Assembly (NCBI GenBank): GCA_029249345.1
Contig: JAQWHM010000005.1
Coordinates: forward strand, 1-35,285
Length of the DNA stretch: 35,285 nucleotides
Reading direction: 5' to 3'
Origin: UBA10348 sp002469915
Lineage (GTDB): Bacteria > Bacteroidota > Rhodothermia > Rhodothermales > UBA10348
Part shown: piece after piece, positions 24,403 through 32,213 of the stretch
How the letters are laid out: each line of letters begins with the position of its first letter
Position numbering within the stretch: position 1 is the first letter of the stretch
Translations under genes and position numbers: made by a program
The notes under the pieces: model-generated
Databases searched by the model: none
What the model saw: the letters and a program-made list of their open reading frames with translations, nothing else
What the model was told of the DNA's origin: nothing

Positions 24403-25707
24403 ATGCGAAAACACCTTTTACTCGGGGTCTTGGTCGTTCTGACAATGACCCATTCTAGTACCGCCCAAACCCGAGCCTTCATTGGCGCCCACATCATCCC
24501 CATCGATGGCCAAGAGATCGAACATGGGACACTCATCATCGAAGACGGCCAAATTCTCGCCATTGGTTCGGCCGCAGAGATAGAAATACCACTTGGTGCC
24601 GAGCGACATAATGCAAATGGCATGGTCATCATGCCAGGCCTAGTGGACACACATAGCCACGTAGGGCAGGTGGAAGGTGGAGATGGTAGTGCTCCCATCC
24701 AACCCGACGTCCGCGTCATCGATTCGATTAACCCAAGAGATTCCGGCTTTCAGAAAGCACAGTCTGGTGGCGTCACGACCGCCAATATTATGTCCGGGTC
24801 AGGTCATTTACTTTCCGGGCAGACTCTTTATGTAAAATATCGAGATGCCGACGTGATAGATGATCTGCTCATCTTAGACGACGATGGTAACTGGTTAGGC
24901 GGCATCAAAATGGCCAATGGGACGAATCCGCGACGTAACGCTCCATTCCCGGGCACCAGAGCAAAAGCGGCTGCTTTGGTTCGGGCTGAATACATCAAAG
25001 CCTCCGAGTACGGAGCTAAGAAGGCCGAAGCTGCGAAGGCAGAAGAAGATGCACCTCCGCTACATTTGGGATATGAGGCGCTGCTCGATGCTATGTCAGG
25101 CAAGAAAGTAGTTCATCACCACACACATCGACATGACGATATCTTAACTGTATTGCGCCTTTCTGAGGAGTTTGGTTTCCGAGTCGTATTACACCACGTG
25201 TCCGATGCCTGGAAAGTCGCAGATGAAATTGCCGCTGCAGGTGCAGGCGTTTCCCTGATCTCCGTAGACAGTCCGGGCGGAAAACTTGAAGCGAAGGACA
25301 ATCATTTCAAATCAGGGCGCATGTTGGAGCAAGCTGGGGCTCTTGTTGGATTTCACACAGATGACGGTATTACCGATTCTCGCTTCTTCTTGCGTCAGGC
25401 TGCCCTTGCCGTTCGCGCAGGAATGAGCCGTGAAAAAGCCTTGTTTGGAATGACGTTGGCCGGTGCAGAAATGATAGATTTGGATGATCGGATCGGTTCA
25501 TTGACGCCAGGAAAAGACGCCGACTTTATCGTTTTGAGTGGAGATCCATTGAGCGTTTATACCCATGTTCAAGAAACATGGATCGATGGCGAGCGAGTTT
25601 TCAACCGTTCAAATGCAGAAGATCGTAAGTATGCCACTGGCGGTTACGGTACCGGAAATGACCAAGCAACCTTCATCCATTTACTCGAACGGGAGGCAGG
25701 ACAATGA
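24403..25707 (+). CDS. secreted metal-dependent amidohydrolase
   Basis: A 434-residue protein with a signal peptide (MRKHLLLGVLVVLTMTHSSTAQ). It has the imidazolonepropionase-like amidohydrolase layout: an N-terminal beta sandwich (IIEDGQILAIG), VIMPGLVDTHSH with metal ligands His84 and His86, a His-rich strand VVHHHTHRHDDI (238-247), LHH at 264-265 and Asp320/321 in GFHTDDGITDSR, then the closing LTPGKDADFIVLSGDP. All expected ligands are present, so it should be an active hydrolase, perhaps on cyclic amides or dipeptide-like compounds in the periplasm. Its stop overlaps the start of the next gene as ATGA, indicating translational coupling with a paralogous partner. Confidence 0.88.
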   Translation: MRKHLLLGVLVVLTMTHSSTAQTRAFIGAHIIPIDGQEIEHGTLIIEDGQILAIGSAAEIEIPLGAERHNANGMVIMPGLVDTHSHVGQVEGGDGSAPIQPDVRVIDSINPRDSGFQKAQSGGVTTANIMSGSGHLLSGQTLYVKYRDADVIDDLLILDDDGNWLGGIKMANGTNPRRNAPFPGTRAKAAALVRAEYIKASEYGAKKAEAAKAEEDAPPLHLGYEALLDAMSGKKVVHHHTHRHDDILTVLRLSEEFGFRVVLHHVSDAWKVADEIAAAGAGVSLISVDSPGGKLEAKDNHFKSGRMLEQAGALVGFHTDDGITDSRFFLRQAALAVRAGMSREKALFGMTLAGAEMIDLDDRIGSLTPGKDADFIVLSGDPLSVYTHVQETWIDGERVFNRSNAEDRKYATGGYGTGNDQATFIHLLEREAGQ

Positions 25708-26876
25708 ATAAAGTACTCTTTGCCATTACGGCCCTGTTACTCTTCCATTCTTCCTCCACGGCTCAAATTGCCGTCAAAGGCGACATGGTGTATACCATGG
25801 CTGGCGACCCAATCGAAAACGGAGTTGTCTTACTGCGTAACGGTAAAATTGAGCGAGTTGGCCGTTTTGACGTTCCTAGCGGATATGAGGTCATCGAAGC
25901 AGCGGTGGTCACGCCCGGTCTCATCGATGCACATACCGTTGTCGGACTAGCCGGATACTTGAACCAACCTGAGGATCAAGATCAAGTCGAACGGTCCGCT
26001 CCCATGCAACCGGAGCTTCGAGCGATTGATGCTTACAATCCACGTGAAGCACTCGTGACATGGGTTCGCGGATTCGGTGTCACCACGATTCATACAGGGC
26101 ATGGTCCAGGTGTTCTCGTTTCAGGTCAAACGATGATTGTTAAAACAGTCGGAAATGACGTGCAAGAAGCTGTAATTAATCCTGCGGCCATGGTAGCCGT
26201 AACGCTCGGCAATGGTGCGCGAGCCAGTAGCGGATCCCCCGGAACGCGATCAAAGATGATCGCCATGTTGCGAACAGAACTGATCAAAGCGCAAAACTAC
26301 ACCGGTGAAGACGCTCGGGATCTTCGCATGGAGGCATTTAAGGCCGTCCTCGATGGTGAAATGCGTATGCTCGTCACCGTCGAACGTGCTCATGATATTC
26401 TTACCACACTTCGGCTTGCGGAGGAATTCGGAATCGATATCGTGCTAGATTCGGCTTCAGAAGCCTATCTCGTCACTGATCAGATCAAAGCGGCAGGGGT
26501 ATCGGTGATAACGCACCCGACAATGGCTCGGCACGGAGGCGAACGAGCAAATGCTACGTTTGAAGCTGCCTCAATCCTCCGCGGTGCAGACATTCCGTTT
26601 GCGCTTCAAAGCGGTTTTGAGGCTTATGTGCCCAAGACACGCGTAATTTTGTTTGAAGCCGGAGTGGCTGCTGCCAACGGACTCAGCTTTGATGAAGCGC
26701 TTGCCTCCATCACTATTGATGCTGCACGACTTTTGGGTGTGGAAGACCAGATTGGATCTCTTGAAGTCGGCAAAGATGCTGATATCGCTCTCTACGACGG
26801 TGACCCGTTTGAATACACGACCCATGCAATTGGAGTCATCATCAATGGAAAATTAGAGAGCACTGAGGTGCGCTAA
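25704..26876 (+). CDS. amidohydrolase-like protein lacking metal ligands (probable pseudoenzyme)
   Basis: A 390-residue paralogue of the upstream enzyme, with a signal peptide (MNKVLFAITALLLFHSSSTAQ) and the same fold landmarks: VVTPGLIDAHT, AMVAVTLGNGARASSGSPGTRSKM, DILTTLRLAEEFG and the C-terminal IGSLEVGKDADIALYDGDP. The metal site is gone. HxH has become His77-Thr-Val79, the partner's VVHHHTHRHDD aligns with LVTVERAHD (223-231), its LHH with LDS (248-250), and its HTDDG with LQSGF. The fold is intact and no frame is broken, so it is probably a conserved non-catalytic subunit rather than a decaying gene. It is coupled to the catalytic gene by a 4-base overlap. Confidence 0.85.
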   Translation: MNKVLFAITALLLFHSSSTAQIAVKGDMVYTMAGDPIENGVVLLRNGKIERVGRFDVPSGYEVIEAAVVTPGLIDAHTVVGLAGYLNQPEDQDQVERSAPMQPELRAIDAYNPREALVTWVRGFGVTTIHTGHGPGVLVSGQTMIVKTVGNDVQEAVINPAAMVAVTLGNGARASSGSPGTRSKMIAMLRTELIKAQNYTGEDARDLRMEAFKAVLDGEMRMLVTVERAHDILTTLRLAEEFGIDIVLDSASEAYLVTDQIKAAGVSVITHPTMARHGGERANATFEAASILRGADIPFALQSGFEAYVPKTRVILFEAGVAAANGLSFDEALASITIDAARLLGVEDQIGSLEVGKDADIALYDGDPFEYTTHAIGVIINGKLESTEVR

Positions 26877-26936
26877 AACCTCCTTTTTTGATCAAGTAAC
26901 CCGCGACAAAAGCGGCGAGCAATATCCATTCTCAGT

Positions 26937-27059
26937 ATGCAAATATCGACCGAAAAGAAATCTCAGAAAGCGGAGCCTAAGGCGCAACGTGCCGATGGGA
27001 AAGAGAAAGGACGACGATGGTGCGGATCGCTCTGCGATCCGCACCATCGTCGTATGTAG
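26937..27059 (+). pseudogene. decayed, internally deleted copy of the double-HTH gene
   Basis: A 40-codon frame that starts like the intact gene at 27332 (MQISTE against MRISTE), jumps over the region corresponding to residues 7-52, and resumes with KKSQKAEPKAQRADGKEKGRR against KKKAQKAPIKSVRADGKEKGRR. It then runs into a palindromic repeat and stops at TAG 27057-27059. The first HTH is almost wholly deleted and the second HTH is absent, so it cannot make the parent protein. The few bases before the ATG also resemble those before the intact gene (TCTCAGT against TGTCAGC). Confidence 0.75.
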
Positions 27060-27087
27060 AGAAAAATCCCCTCAGAAACTCCCCACA
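27011..27087. repeat. palindromic interspersed repeat, copy 2
   Basis: A perfect 20-bp inverted repeat, ACGACGATGGTGCGGATCGC (27011-27030) and its complement (27034-27053), loop TCT. After a short spacer comes AATCCCCTCAGAAACT (27065-27080) and CCCCACA. It shares the palindrome core and the downstream box with copy 1 at 22581. The outer part of the left arm is sequence of the decayed HTH gene. The following 27088-27331 holds no gene that I can support, only AT-rich DNA. Confidence 0.78.
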
Positions 27088-27331
27088 TGACTGACAGGCG
27101 ATGCCTGTTGGTGACTTAGATTGAACTAAGTGACGGCTGAATATCGCTCTGACTGCCTGCACACTTCCTAATCACCTCCTAAAATTTTACTGAACCGAAT
27201 CTAAAATTTGCTTTACAATGAGGGCTCATCACACACTTCATGGGTTAAATGCCCTTTTTAAGACACTGAAACGGGGGCCGTTCTCGTGGCCAACTCAAAA
27301 AAAGTAGCGGTCTGCAAGACTTAATGTCAGC

Positions 27332-27727
27332 ATGCGCATATCGACCGAACAAATTGTAGTCACCTTTATTGAGCAAGGACGTCGTCTCTCTGAGACGGCT
27401 TCCGTTCTTGGCATTTCTATTCCTGCTGTATACGCTGCGCTGCTTCCAACGGGTATTCTCCCTCCTGCAACAAGGCCACCTACCAAAAAGAAGGCTCAAA
27501 AAGCGCCAATCAAATCAGTGCGAGCCGATGGAAAAGAAAAAGGCCGCCGATGCGAATTGACAGAAGAGCAGATAATTGAGGCCGTTCGAGAGCTGAAAAC
27601 CCTTAGGGCGGCGGCAAAAGCGCTCGGTTTTGCCAAACCAACCGTCCGTCGACGTATGAAGACACTTGGGTTGACGGTAAAATCTATTCGATCCAATCGC
27701 GCTTCGGGCCACCGCGCCAAACATTGA
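27332..27727 (+). CDS. small basic protein with two helix-turn-helix units
   Basis: A 131-residue, strongly basic protein. Residues 5-37 (TEQIVVTFIEQGRRLSETA, then SVLGISIPAVYAAL) and 77-114 (TEEQIIEAVRELKTLRAAA, then KALGFAKPTVRRRMKTLGL) align with each other; both are Fis/HTH_8-like helix-turn-helix units, so the gene seems to have arisen by internal duplication. Between them is a Lys/Arg/Pro linker (44-74), and the C-terminus is basic (SIRSNRASGHRAKH). DNA binding is very likely; targets are unknown. No enzyme domain or receiver is present. A deleted copy lies 270 bases upstream. I could not assign a named family. Confidence 0.65.
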   Translation: MRISTEQIVVTFIEQGRRLSETASVLGISIPAVYAALLPTGILPPATRPPTKKKAQKAPIKSVRADGKEKGRRCELTEEQIIEAVRELKTLRAAAKALGFAKPTVRRRMKTLGLTVKSIRSNRASGHRAKH

Positions 27728-27896
27728 GCGAAAACCATCATCCTGGGTCGCTGAAAAACTCGGCAAGGGTATTTCAAAGTGCCATAAACTTTTCCACAAT
27801 TGCACAAAATCTTTGTATTAGTGGATGCTAATCCGATACACTGTCGTCAGGGAGGGAATTAAAATCACTAAGAACTCACATCCTGGGTAAAAAACC

Positions 27897-28205
27897 ATGG
27901 ACTATTTGAAGAACACTCTTCGCGTCGGACTTCTCGTCGTTTTGCTGACCGCATTTGTTGAAATCCCTTATGCAGCTGCAATTATTGCACTTTTGGGACT
28001 CGCAGTTGGGGTTCAGCGTGACACGGGAGATTTGGTAAGAACGTTTGTACTCGCAATCGGACTTTCCATTTGTGCCGGGGCATTAGGTGAGATTCCTGCA
28101 GTTGGCGGATACCTAACCGACATTCTAACCAGCGCTGCTGCGCTTGCTGCTGCTTCTGCGGTTGGAGTTTTGGGAAAATGGGTTTGGGAACAAGCTGGAA
28201 TGTAA
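27897..28205 (+). CDS. small integral membrane protein
   Basis: A 102-residue hydrophobic protein with about three membrane helices: VGLLVVLLTAFVEIPYAAAIIALLGLAVGV (possibly one long or two short helices, 10-39), a charged QRDTGDLVR loop, FVLAIGLSICAGAL, and ILTSAAALAAASAVGVLGKWVW. It starts MDYLKNTLR and ends WEQAGM. No family recognised. A strong terminator follows 70 bases later, which supports it as a real, separately terminated gene. Confidence 0.65.
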   Translation: MDYLKNTLRVGLLVVLLTAFVEIPYAAAIIALLGLAVGVQRDTGDLVRTFVLAIGLSICAGALGEIPAVGGYLTDILTSAAALAAASAVGVLGKWVWEQAGM

Positions 28206-28275
28206 AACCAGTCCAAAGTGCTCATCAACCTTGAAAGTGATTCCGGGATCATGGGTGAGATGAACAATTCTTCTT

Positions 28276-28309
28276 AGCGCGTTGGCCTTTCAAGGCCAAC
28301 GCGCTTTTT
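28276..28309 (+). terminator. intrinsic terminator after the small membrane protein gene
   Basis: A perfect 14-bp stem AGCGCGTTGGCCTT (28276-28289) with AAGGCCAACGCGCT (28292-28305), followed by TTTTG. Confidence 0.85.
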
Positions 28310-28551
28310 GTTAGCCACAAGCGATTAATCAAAAACTGTGTCTTAAAGCAGGTAAGAACTCTTTGAGAGGGCTGAACAGATAGGTTCAGCCTATCCTTCG
28401 GTTATCGCGCATCATCCTGACGGATTTCCGCATGGAAGCTCTCACTCATCGCTGTCCTCCTAGAACAAATGGCACCGATTTCCACCCGAAACGCCCCATC
28501 AAATGTGGGCAAAAACAGATTACCGCCTAGCCATATGAAGCGAATCAAGCA
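28310..28551. other. intergenic stretch, no gene seen
   Basis: Between the terminator and the minus-strand Smr-like gene I see no supported reading frame. There is a perfect 8-bp hairpin GGCTGAAC-AGATAG-GTTCAGCC at 28370-28391 without a T-run; its role is unknown. Confidence 0.4.
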
Positions 28552-28989
28552 TTAGAGTTCAATTAAAGACGCTCCTTCGTTTCCAGAATTCCAGTGAGAA
28601 GACCGCTTTAGAAAAGGATACTTCGCAGCCAGACTGCGACCTAGATCTGTACCCGGTCCCAGCCGATCCACGGAAATCCATAGCCTGATTTTACCAACTT
28701 CCTGCATTGATCTGCACGCCGCAAGGACGGCAGATTTCGTCACTCCGCCAACACCGCTGGATCCATATCCGTGAATTACAAAAACAAGCCTTTTTTTCTG
28801 CGCTCTCAGCTCCGCAAGGCGCATTTCCAATTCATGAGCGACCTCCTTAGATCGTAACCCCAAATGCCCGACATCAATTTCCTGCCACCGTTGCGTGGTA
28901 TTGATATCGCGATCCATGCTCCCACAAAATGGGCACAGTGCGTCGGCCGAAGAGACCGGATTTCCGCAAGTAAGACAGGTATCGGTCAA
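28552..28989 (-). CDS. zinc-ribbon protein with Smr-like domain
   Basis: A 145-residue protein. The N-terminus is a zinc ribbon with paired CLTCG and CPFCG knuckles (about residues 5-22). Residues ~38-125 resemble an Smr (MutS2 C-terminal) domain: IDVGHLGLRSKEVAHELEMRL in place of the usual DLHG helix, then LVFVIHGYGSSGVGGVTKSAV, matching the IHGxGxxSxGGxLK loop that carries the nucleic-acid-binding and nicking residues. The typical D-L-H-G motif is altered to V-G-H-L, so nuclease activity is uncertain. The zinc ribbon plus Smr arrangement in a short protein suggests an RNA or DNA binding role. It lies 66 bases downstream of the GltB-like gene on the same strand. Confidence 0.6.
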   Translation of the reverse strand: MTDTCLTCGNPVSSADALCPFCGSMDRDINTTQRWQEIDVGHLGLRSKEVAHELEMRLAELRAQKKRLVFVIHGYGSSGVGGVTKSAVLAACRSMQEVGKIRLWISVDRLGPGTDLGRSLAAKYPFLKRSSHWNSGNEGASLIEL

Positions 28990-29055
28990 AGCGAACCCCT
29001 AGAGAATGTTGATGTCTGACAACGAGCGGCGCAGACGAGACGCCCAGAAAATCGT

Positions 29056-30639
29056 CTAAAAGGTTGAGGCCGAAGCTCGACTCCAGTCTGCTTTCCAATC
29101 TGGAGGGCATGTAGACTCGGATAGCAGACATCGGTCCGAAATCCCAGGGTAGAGCTGTGCGTAATTCTTTACTTCGGTCCCTTCAATCCTGTGAAAGATA
29201 TGATGAGGTTGAAGCTCTTCGATCGTATTCAGGCCTGTCGAGGAAACTAAGTCTACCAGGTTTTCAATCGTCGAAGCGTGGTATTGGGCCACTCGCTCAC
29301 CCTTTCGCTCAACGTCGAGCGCCTTGTATCGCGCTGGATCTTGCGTCGTAATTCCAGTTGGACATGTATTCTGATTGCAGAGTCGTGATTGAATACAGCC
29401 CAGGGCAAACATCATAGCTCTTGCAGAATTGACCGTATCGGCGCCAAGTGCCAATAACCTGACCAAATGAAAGGCGGATAGGACCTTGCCGGATGCAATG
29501 ATTTTCACTGAATCCCTTAGGCCACACCCAATCAGGGCATTCTGGACAAAGACGAGTCCGTCTCGAAGGGGCATACCCACTGAATTAGAAAACTCAACCG
29601 GTGCCGCACCGGTACCTCCTTCTCCTCCATCGACGGTGATAAAGTCAGGCGTTATTCCAGTCTCCATCATAGCCTTACAAATGGCTAAAAACTCAGCCTT
29701 GTTTCCGATACACAACTTGAACCCTACAGGCTTTCCACCTGAAAGCATCCGTAGTTTTTTTACAAACTCAAGTAGGCCAACAGGAGTCGAAAATGCTGGA
29801 TGAGAAGCTGGTGAGAGCACATCTTCACCCATGGGTACATTTCTAATCTCCGCAATTTCTGGTGTGACCTTCGCTGCAGGCAATAGGCCTCCATGTCCGG
29901 GCTTGGCTCCTTGCGACAATTTGACTTCAATCATCTTCACAGCATCCTTCTGGGCCTGCTCTGAAAACCTGTCGGCATCAAAATCGCCTTGCGCATTTCG
30001 GCATCCGAAATAGCCTGTACCTATTTGCCAAACCAGATCGCCACCAAACTCAAGATGATGAGGACTGATGCCTCCCTCACCAGTATTGTGAGCAAACCCA
30101 CCCTCTTTCGCACCCTTGTTCAACGCCAAAATGGCCGTACGACTAAGCGATCCAAAACTCATCGCCGAAATGTTCAACGGTGAAGAATCATACGGCTTCG
30201 TGCAATCTGAACCACCGAAACGAACTCGCGGATGGTGATGCGTGATAGGCTTTGGTGAAAGGGAATGATTAACCCACTCATACCCATTCTCATACACGTC
30301 GAAGAGCGTACCAAAAGGACGAGTATCGCGCACTCCTTTAGCGCGTTGATACACCAATGACCTGAATTCTCGATTTACGGGCTGCCCGTTTGTGTCCGAT
30401 TCAACAAAATACTGCTGTATTTCGGGGCGAACGGATTCAAATAGATAGCGAAGATGCCCAATTACTGGGTAGATGCTCAAGACCGCATGATCTTTTTGCA
30501 TCATATCGTACAGGCCCAAAAGAATGAGGGGTGCGATGACTAAGAAGAGCCAATAGGCGCCGGACCAAAAGCTTCCCCAAATGAGCACTGCAAGAGTTAG
30601 GACGAAAGCCGCAAGGAAAAAAAGAGTTCGGGCAATCAT
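29056..30639 (-). CDS. membrane-anchored FMN-binding glutamate synthase-family protein
   Basis: A 527-residue protein. Two hydrophobic helices (4-23 and 29-46) anchor it to the membrane, followed by the GltB central/FMN domain. Visible motifs: SPLNISAMSFGSLSRTAILALNKGA, FAHNTGEGGISPHH, KPGHGGLLP, then FITVDGGEGGTGAAP and the 3Fe-4S cysteine cluster CIQSRLCNQNTCPTGI (about 415-430). It lacks the glutamine amidotransferase and C-terminal GXGXG domains of full GltB. These stand-alone, membrane-attached homologues are common in bacteria but their reaction is poorly defined; glutamate formation should not be assumed. Probably binds FMN and an Fe-S cluster and passes electrons. Confidence 0.85.
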   Translation of the reverse strand: MIARTLFFLAAFVLTLAVLIWGSFWSGAYWLFLVIAPLILLGLYDMMQKDHAVLSIYPVIGHLRYLFESVRPEIQQYFVESDTNGQPVNREFRSLVYQRAKGVRDTRPFGTLFDVYENGYEWVNHSLSPKPITHHHPRVRFGGSDCTKPYDSSPLNISAMSFGSLSRTAILALNKGAKEGGFAHNTGEGGISPHHLEFGGDLVWQIGTGYFGCRNAQGDFDADRFSEQAQKDAVKMIEVKLSQGAKPGHGGLLPAAKVTPEIAEIRNVPMGEDVLSPASHPAFSTPVGLLEFVKKLRMLSGGKPVGFKLCIGNKAEFLAICKAMMETGITPDFITVDGGEGGTGAAPVEFSNSVGMPLRDGLVFVQNALIGCGLRDSVKIIASGKVLSAFHLVRLLALGADTVNSARAMMFALGCIQSRLCNQNTCPTGITTQDPARYKALDVERKGERVAQYHASTIENLVDLVSSTGLNTIEELQPHHIFHRIEGTEVKNYAQLYPGISDRCLLSESTCPPDWKADWSRASASTF

Positions 30640-30875
30640 ATAATAAAACTGAATGGATCAGCAAAAAGGAGGCGTTTAACCGACAGGTAGTCCCATGTTG
30701 ACCTAAGACCCCAATGAAATTTATCGGATAGCAAAATATCGATTAAAGCCGGATTAATAGAATCCCTTTATATTTTTCTAGTTCACTATTTTGGTGGGGT
30801 AGTGCGCCCTGGACGTTGAGCTCAACCTATTCGAGCAGTCGAAATCATCCTGTAAACCCGGACTCGGTGTTAGTC

Positions 30876-31523
30876 ATGGTTGCTAAACGTTTAAGACGTT
30901 TCTCTCCCTCTTGCCCGTTGTGCTCGAGTGATAGCTCTCCTTTTTACAAAGAGACTTTTTTAATGTGTCTCGTTTGTGGTGGTGTGTTCAGACCACCCGT
31001 AGACTTCCCAAGTATTCAAGAAGAAAAGACTAGATACGAGGAGCACGAAAACGACGTTGAGGACACACGGTATCAGCGATTTGTCTCTCCCATCACAGAT
31101 ATCGTTCAAAAAGAGCAGTCTACAAACACTATCGGGCTAGATTTTGGATCTGGAACGGCTCCCGTCATTTCCAAAGTACTCGATGATGAAGGTTATTTGA
31201 TTAAGCAATACGATCCCATTTTTTGTCCCGACCCGAACGTGCTCAAATCAACGTACGACTACATCGTGTGCTGCGAAGTCATCGAACACTTTCACAACCC
31301 GCTCAAAGAATTCAACCGTCTTAAAGGGCTATTAAAGCCGAAAGGGCGTCTCTACTGTATGACATTGCTTTACCACGCAGGAATCGATTTTGCGAACTGG
31401 CACTATCAGCGAGACGATACGCATGTGTTCATCTACCAAGAAAAAACGCTTGATTGGATTCGAAACGCCCTGTTATTCGACTCTGTCAAGGTGGAAGAGC
31501 GCCTAATCACTTTTTCCACTTAG
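30876..31523 (+). CDS. SAM-dependent methyltransferase with N-terminal zinc knuckles
   Basis: About 215 residues from ATG 30876; the frame also allows TTG 30816, but that adds a low-complexity Ser-rich lead. The basic N-terminus is followed by CPLC and CLVCG knuckles (about residues 13-37), probably zinc-binding. The methyltransferase core has motif I IGLDFGSGTAPVIS, a motif II-like IKQYDP and DYIVCCEVIEHFHNPLKEF, the usual post-I region of class I methyltransferases, then LLKPKGRLYCMTLLYH. Late residues HAGIDFANWHYQRDDTHVFIYQEKT are typical of the Methyltransf_23 type. The substrate is unknown. It is divergent from the GltB-like gene. Confidence 0.8.
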   Translation: MVAKRLRRFSPSCPLCSSDSSPFYKETFLMCLVCGGVFRPPVDFPSIQEEKTRYEEHENDVEDTRYQRFVSPITDIVQKEQSTNTIGLDFGSGTAPVISKVLDDEGYLIKQYDPIFCPDPNVLKSTYDYIVCCEVIEHFHNPLKEFNRLKGLLKPKGRLYCMTLLYHAGIDFANWHYQRDDTHVFIYQEKTLDWIRNALLFDSVKVEERLITFST

Positions 31524-31572
31524 GCTTCTAACTACAATTGGCGTCAACAAAATTGTTACTAACAATCTTCAA

Positions 31573-31601
31573 TTTGTGACGATTGAGACTAGGTAGCCTT
31601 G
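31573..31601 (+). promoter_or_regulatory. candidate Bacteroidota-type promoter of the universal stress gene
   Basis: TTTG (31573-31576) and TAGCCTTG (31594-31601, seven of eight to TAnnTTTG) are 17 bases apart, giving a leader of ~105 bases. Two short inverted repeats follow (TCAGG/CCTGA and CGAC/GTCG, 31607-31636). Confidence 0.3.
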
Positions 31602-31714
31602 GTGGCTCAGGAGTATACGCCCTGACGACTCTTGTCGGATAAAACATCCATCCATGTTGGACCGTGATACTTCGTCCGTTAGATTAGATCGTAAGCCAAC
31701 CACCATCTGTTTAC

Positions 31715-32164
31715 ATGCAGCCGCCTCCCATAAAGCCAGTAGGCAAAATAGTCTTGGTCCTCAGTGGACCCAGGGTACATGCAAGGGTGCTTCACGAAGC
31801 CGTGCGCCTCTCTACCCTACTTGATGCAAAGCTGTATGCTGTTCATATGCGATCTCCCAAAGCTGGAAATCCGAGTATGATGATGGAGCCGCTTCCCGCT
31901 TACACGGAGGAAGACATCCGACTTCATTTCAGTACGCGAGGATACGAGGAGTTGGCTAAAACAGTACCCGTTCGCATTTTTGATAGCACGAATTTCCCCA
32001 AGCTTCTAGCCAAAATCACTGAAGAAGCAGATCTATTGATTATGGGGCACAAGCAGCGAAATAGAATCCTTGCATTTTTAAACCCTCAATCGGTAAAACT
32101 GCAAATCGCAGACGTGGTCAGTTGCCCGGTAATGGTCGTTCCCAAAGTAGATGCAGGTGAATAG
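31715..32164 (+). CDS. universal stress protein (UspA family)
   Basis: A 149-residue single-domain Usp. It opens with strand KIVLVLSGPRVHARVLHEAVRLSTLLDAKLYAVHM, has the central VPVRIFDSTNFPKLLAKITEEADLLIMGHKQ and ends SVKLQIADVVSCPVMVVPK. The ATP-binding motif G-2x-G-9x-G-S/T is degenerate: GHKQRN replaces GxxG, so it is probably of the non-nucleotide-binding type. The insert PKAGNPSMMMEPLPAYTEEDI is somewhat Met-rich. Single gene, converging with the methyltransferase gene 49 bases downstream. Confidence 0.85.
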   Translation: MQPPPIKPVGKIVLVLSGPRVHARVLHEAVRLSTLLDAKLYAVHMRSPKAGNPSMMMEPLPAYTEEDIRLHFSTRGYEELAKTVPVRIFDSTNFPKLLAKITEEADLLIMGHKQRNRILAFLNPQSVKLQIADVVSCPVMVVPKVDAGE

Positions 32165-32213
32165 GCTTTTTTAATCAGACTCAAATTCAGCGCTTCCGAT
32201 TCAAAAGCACACG

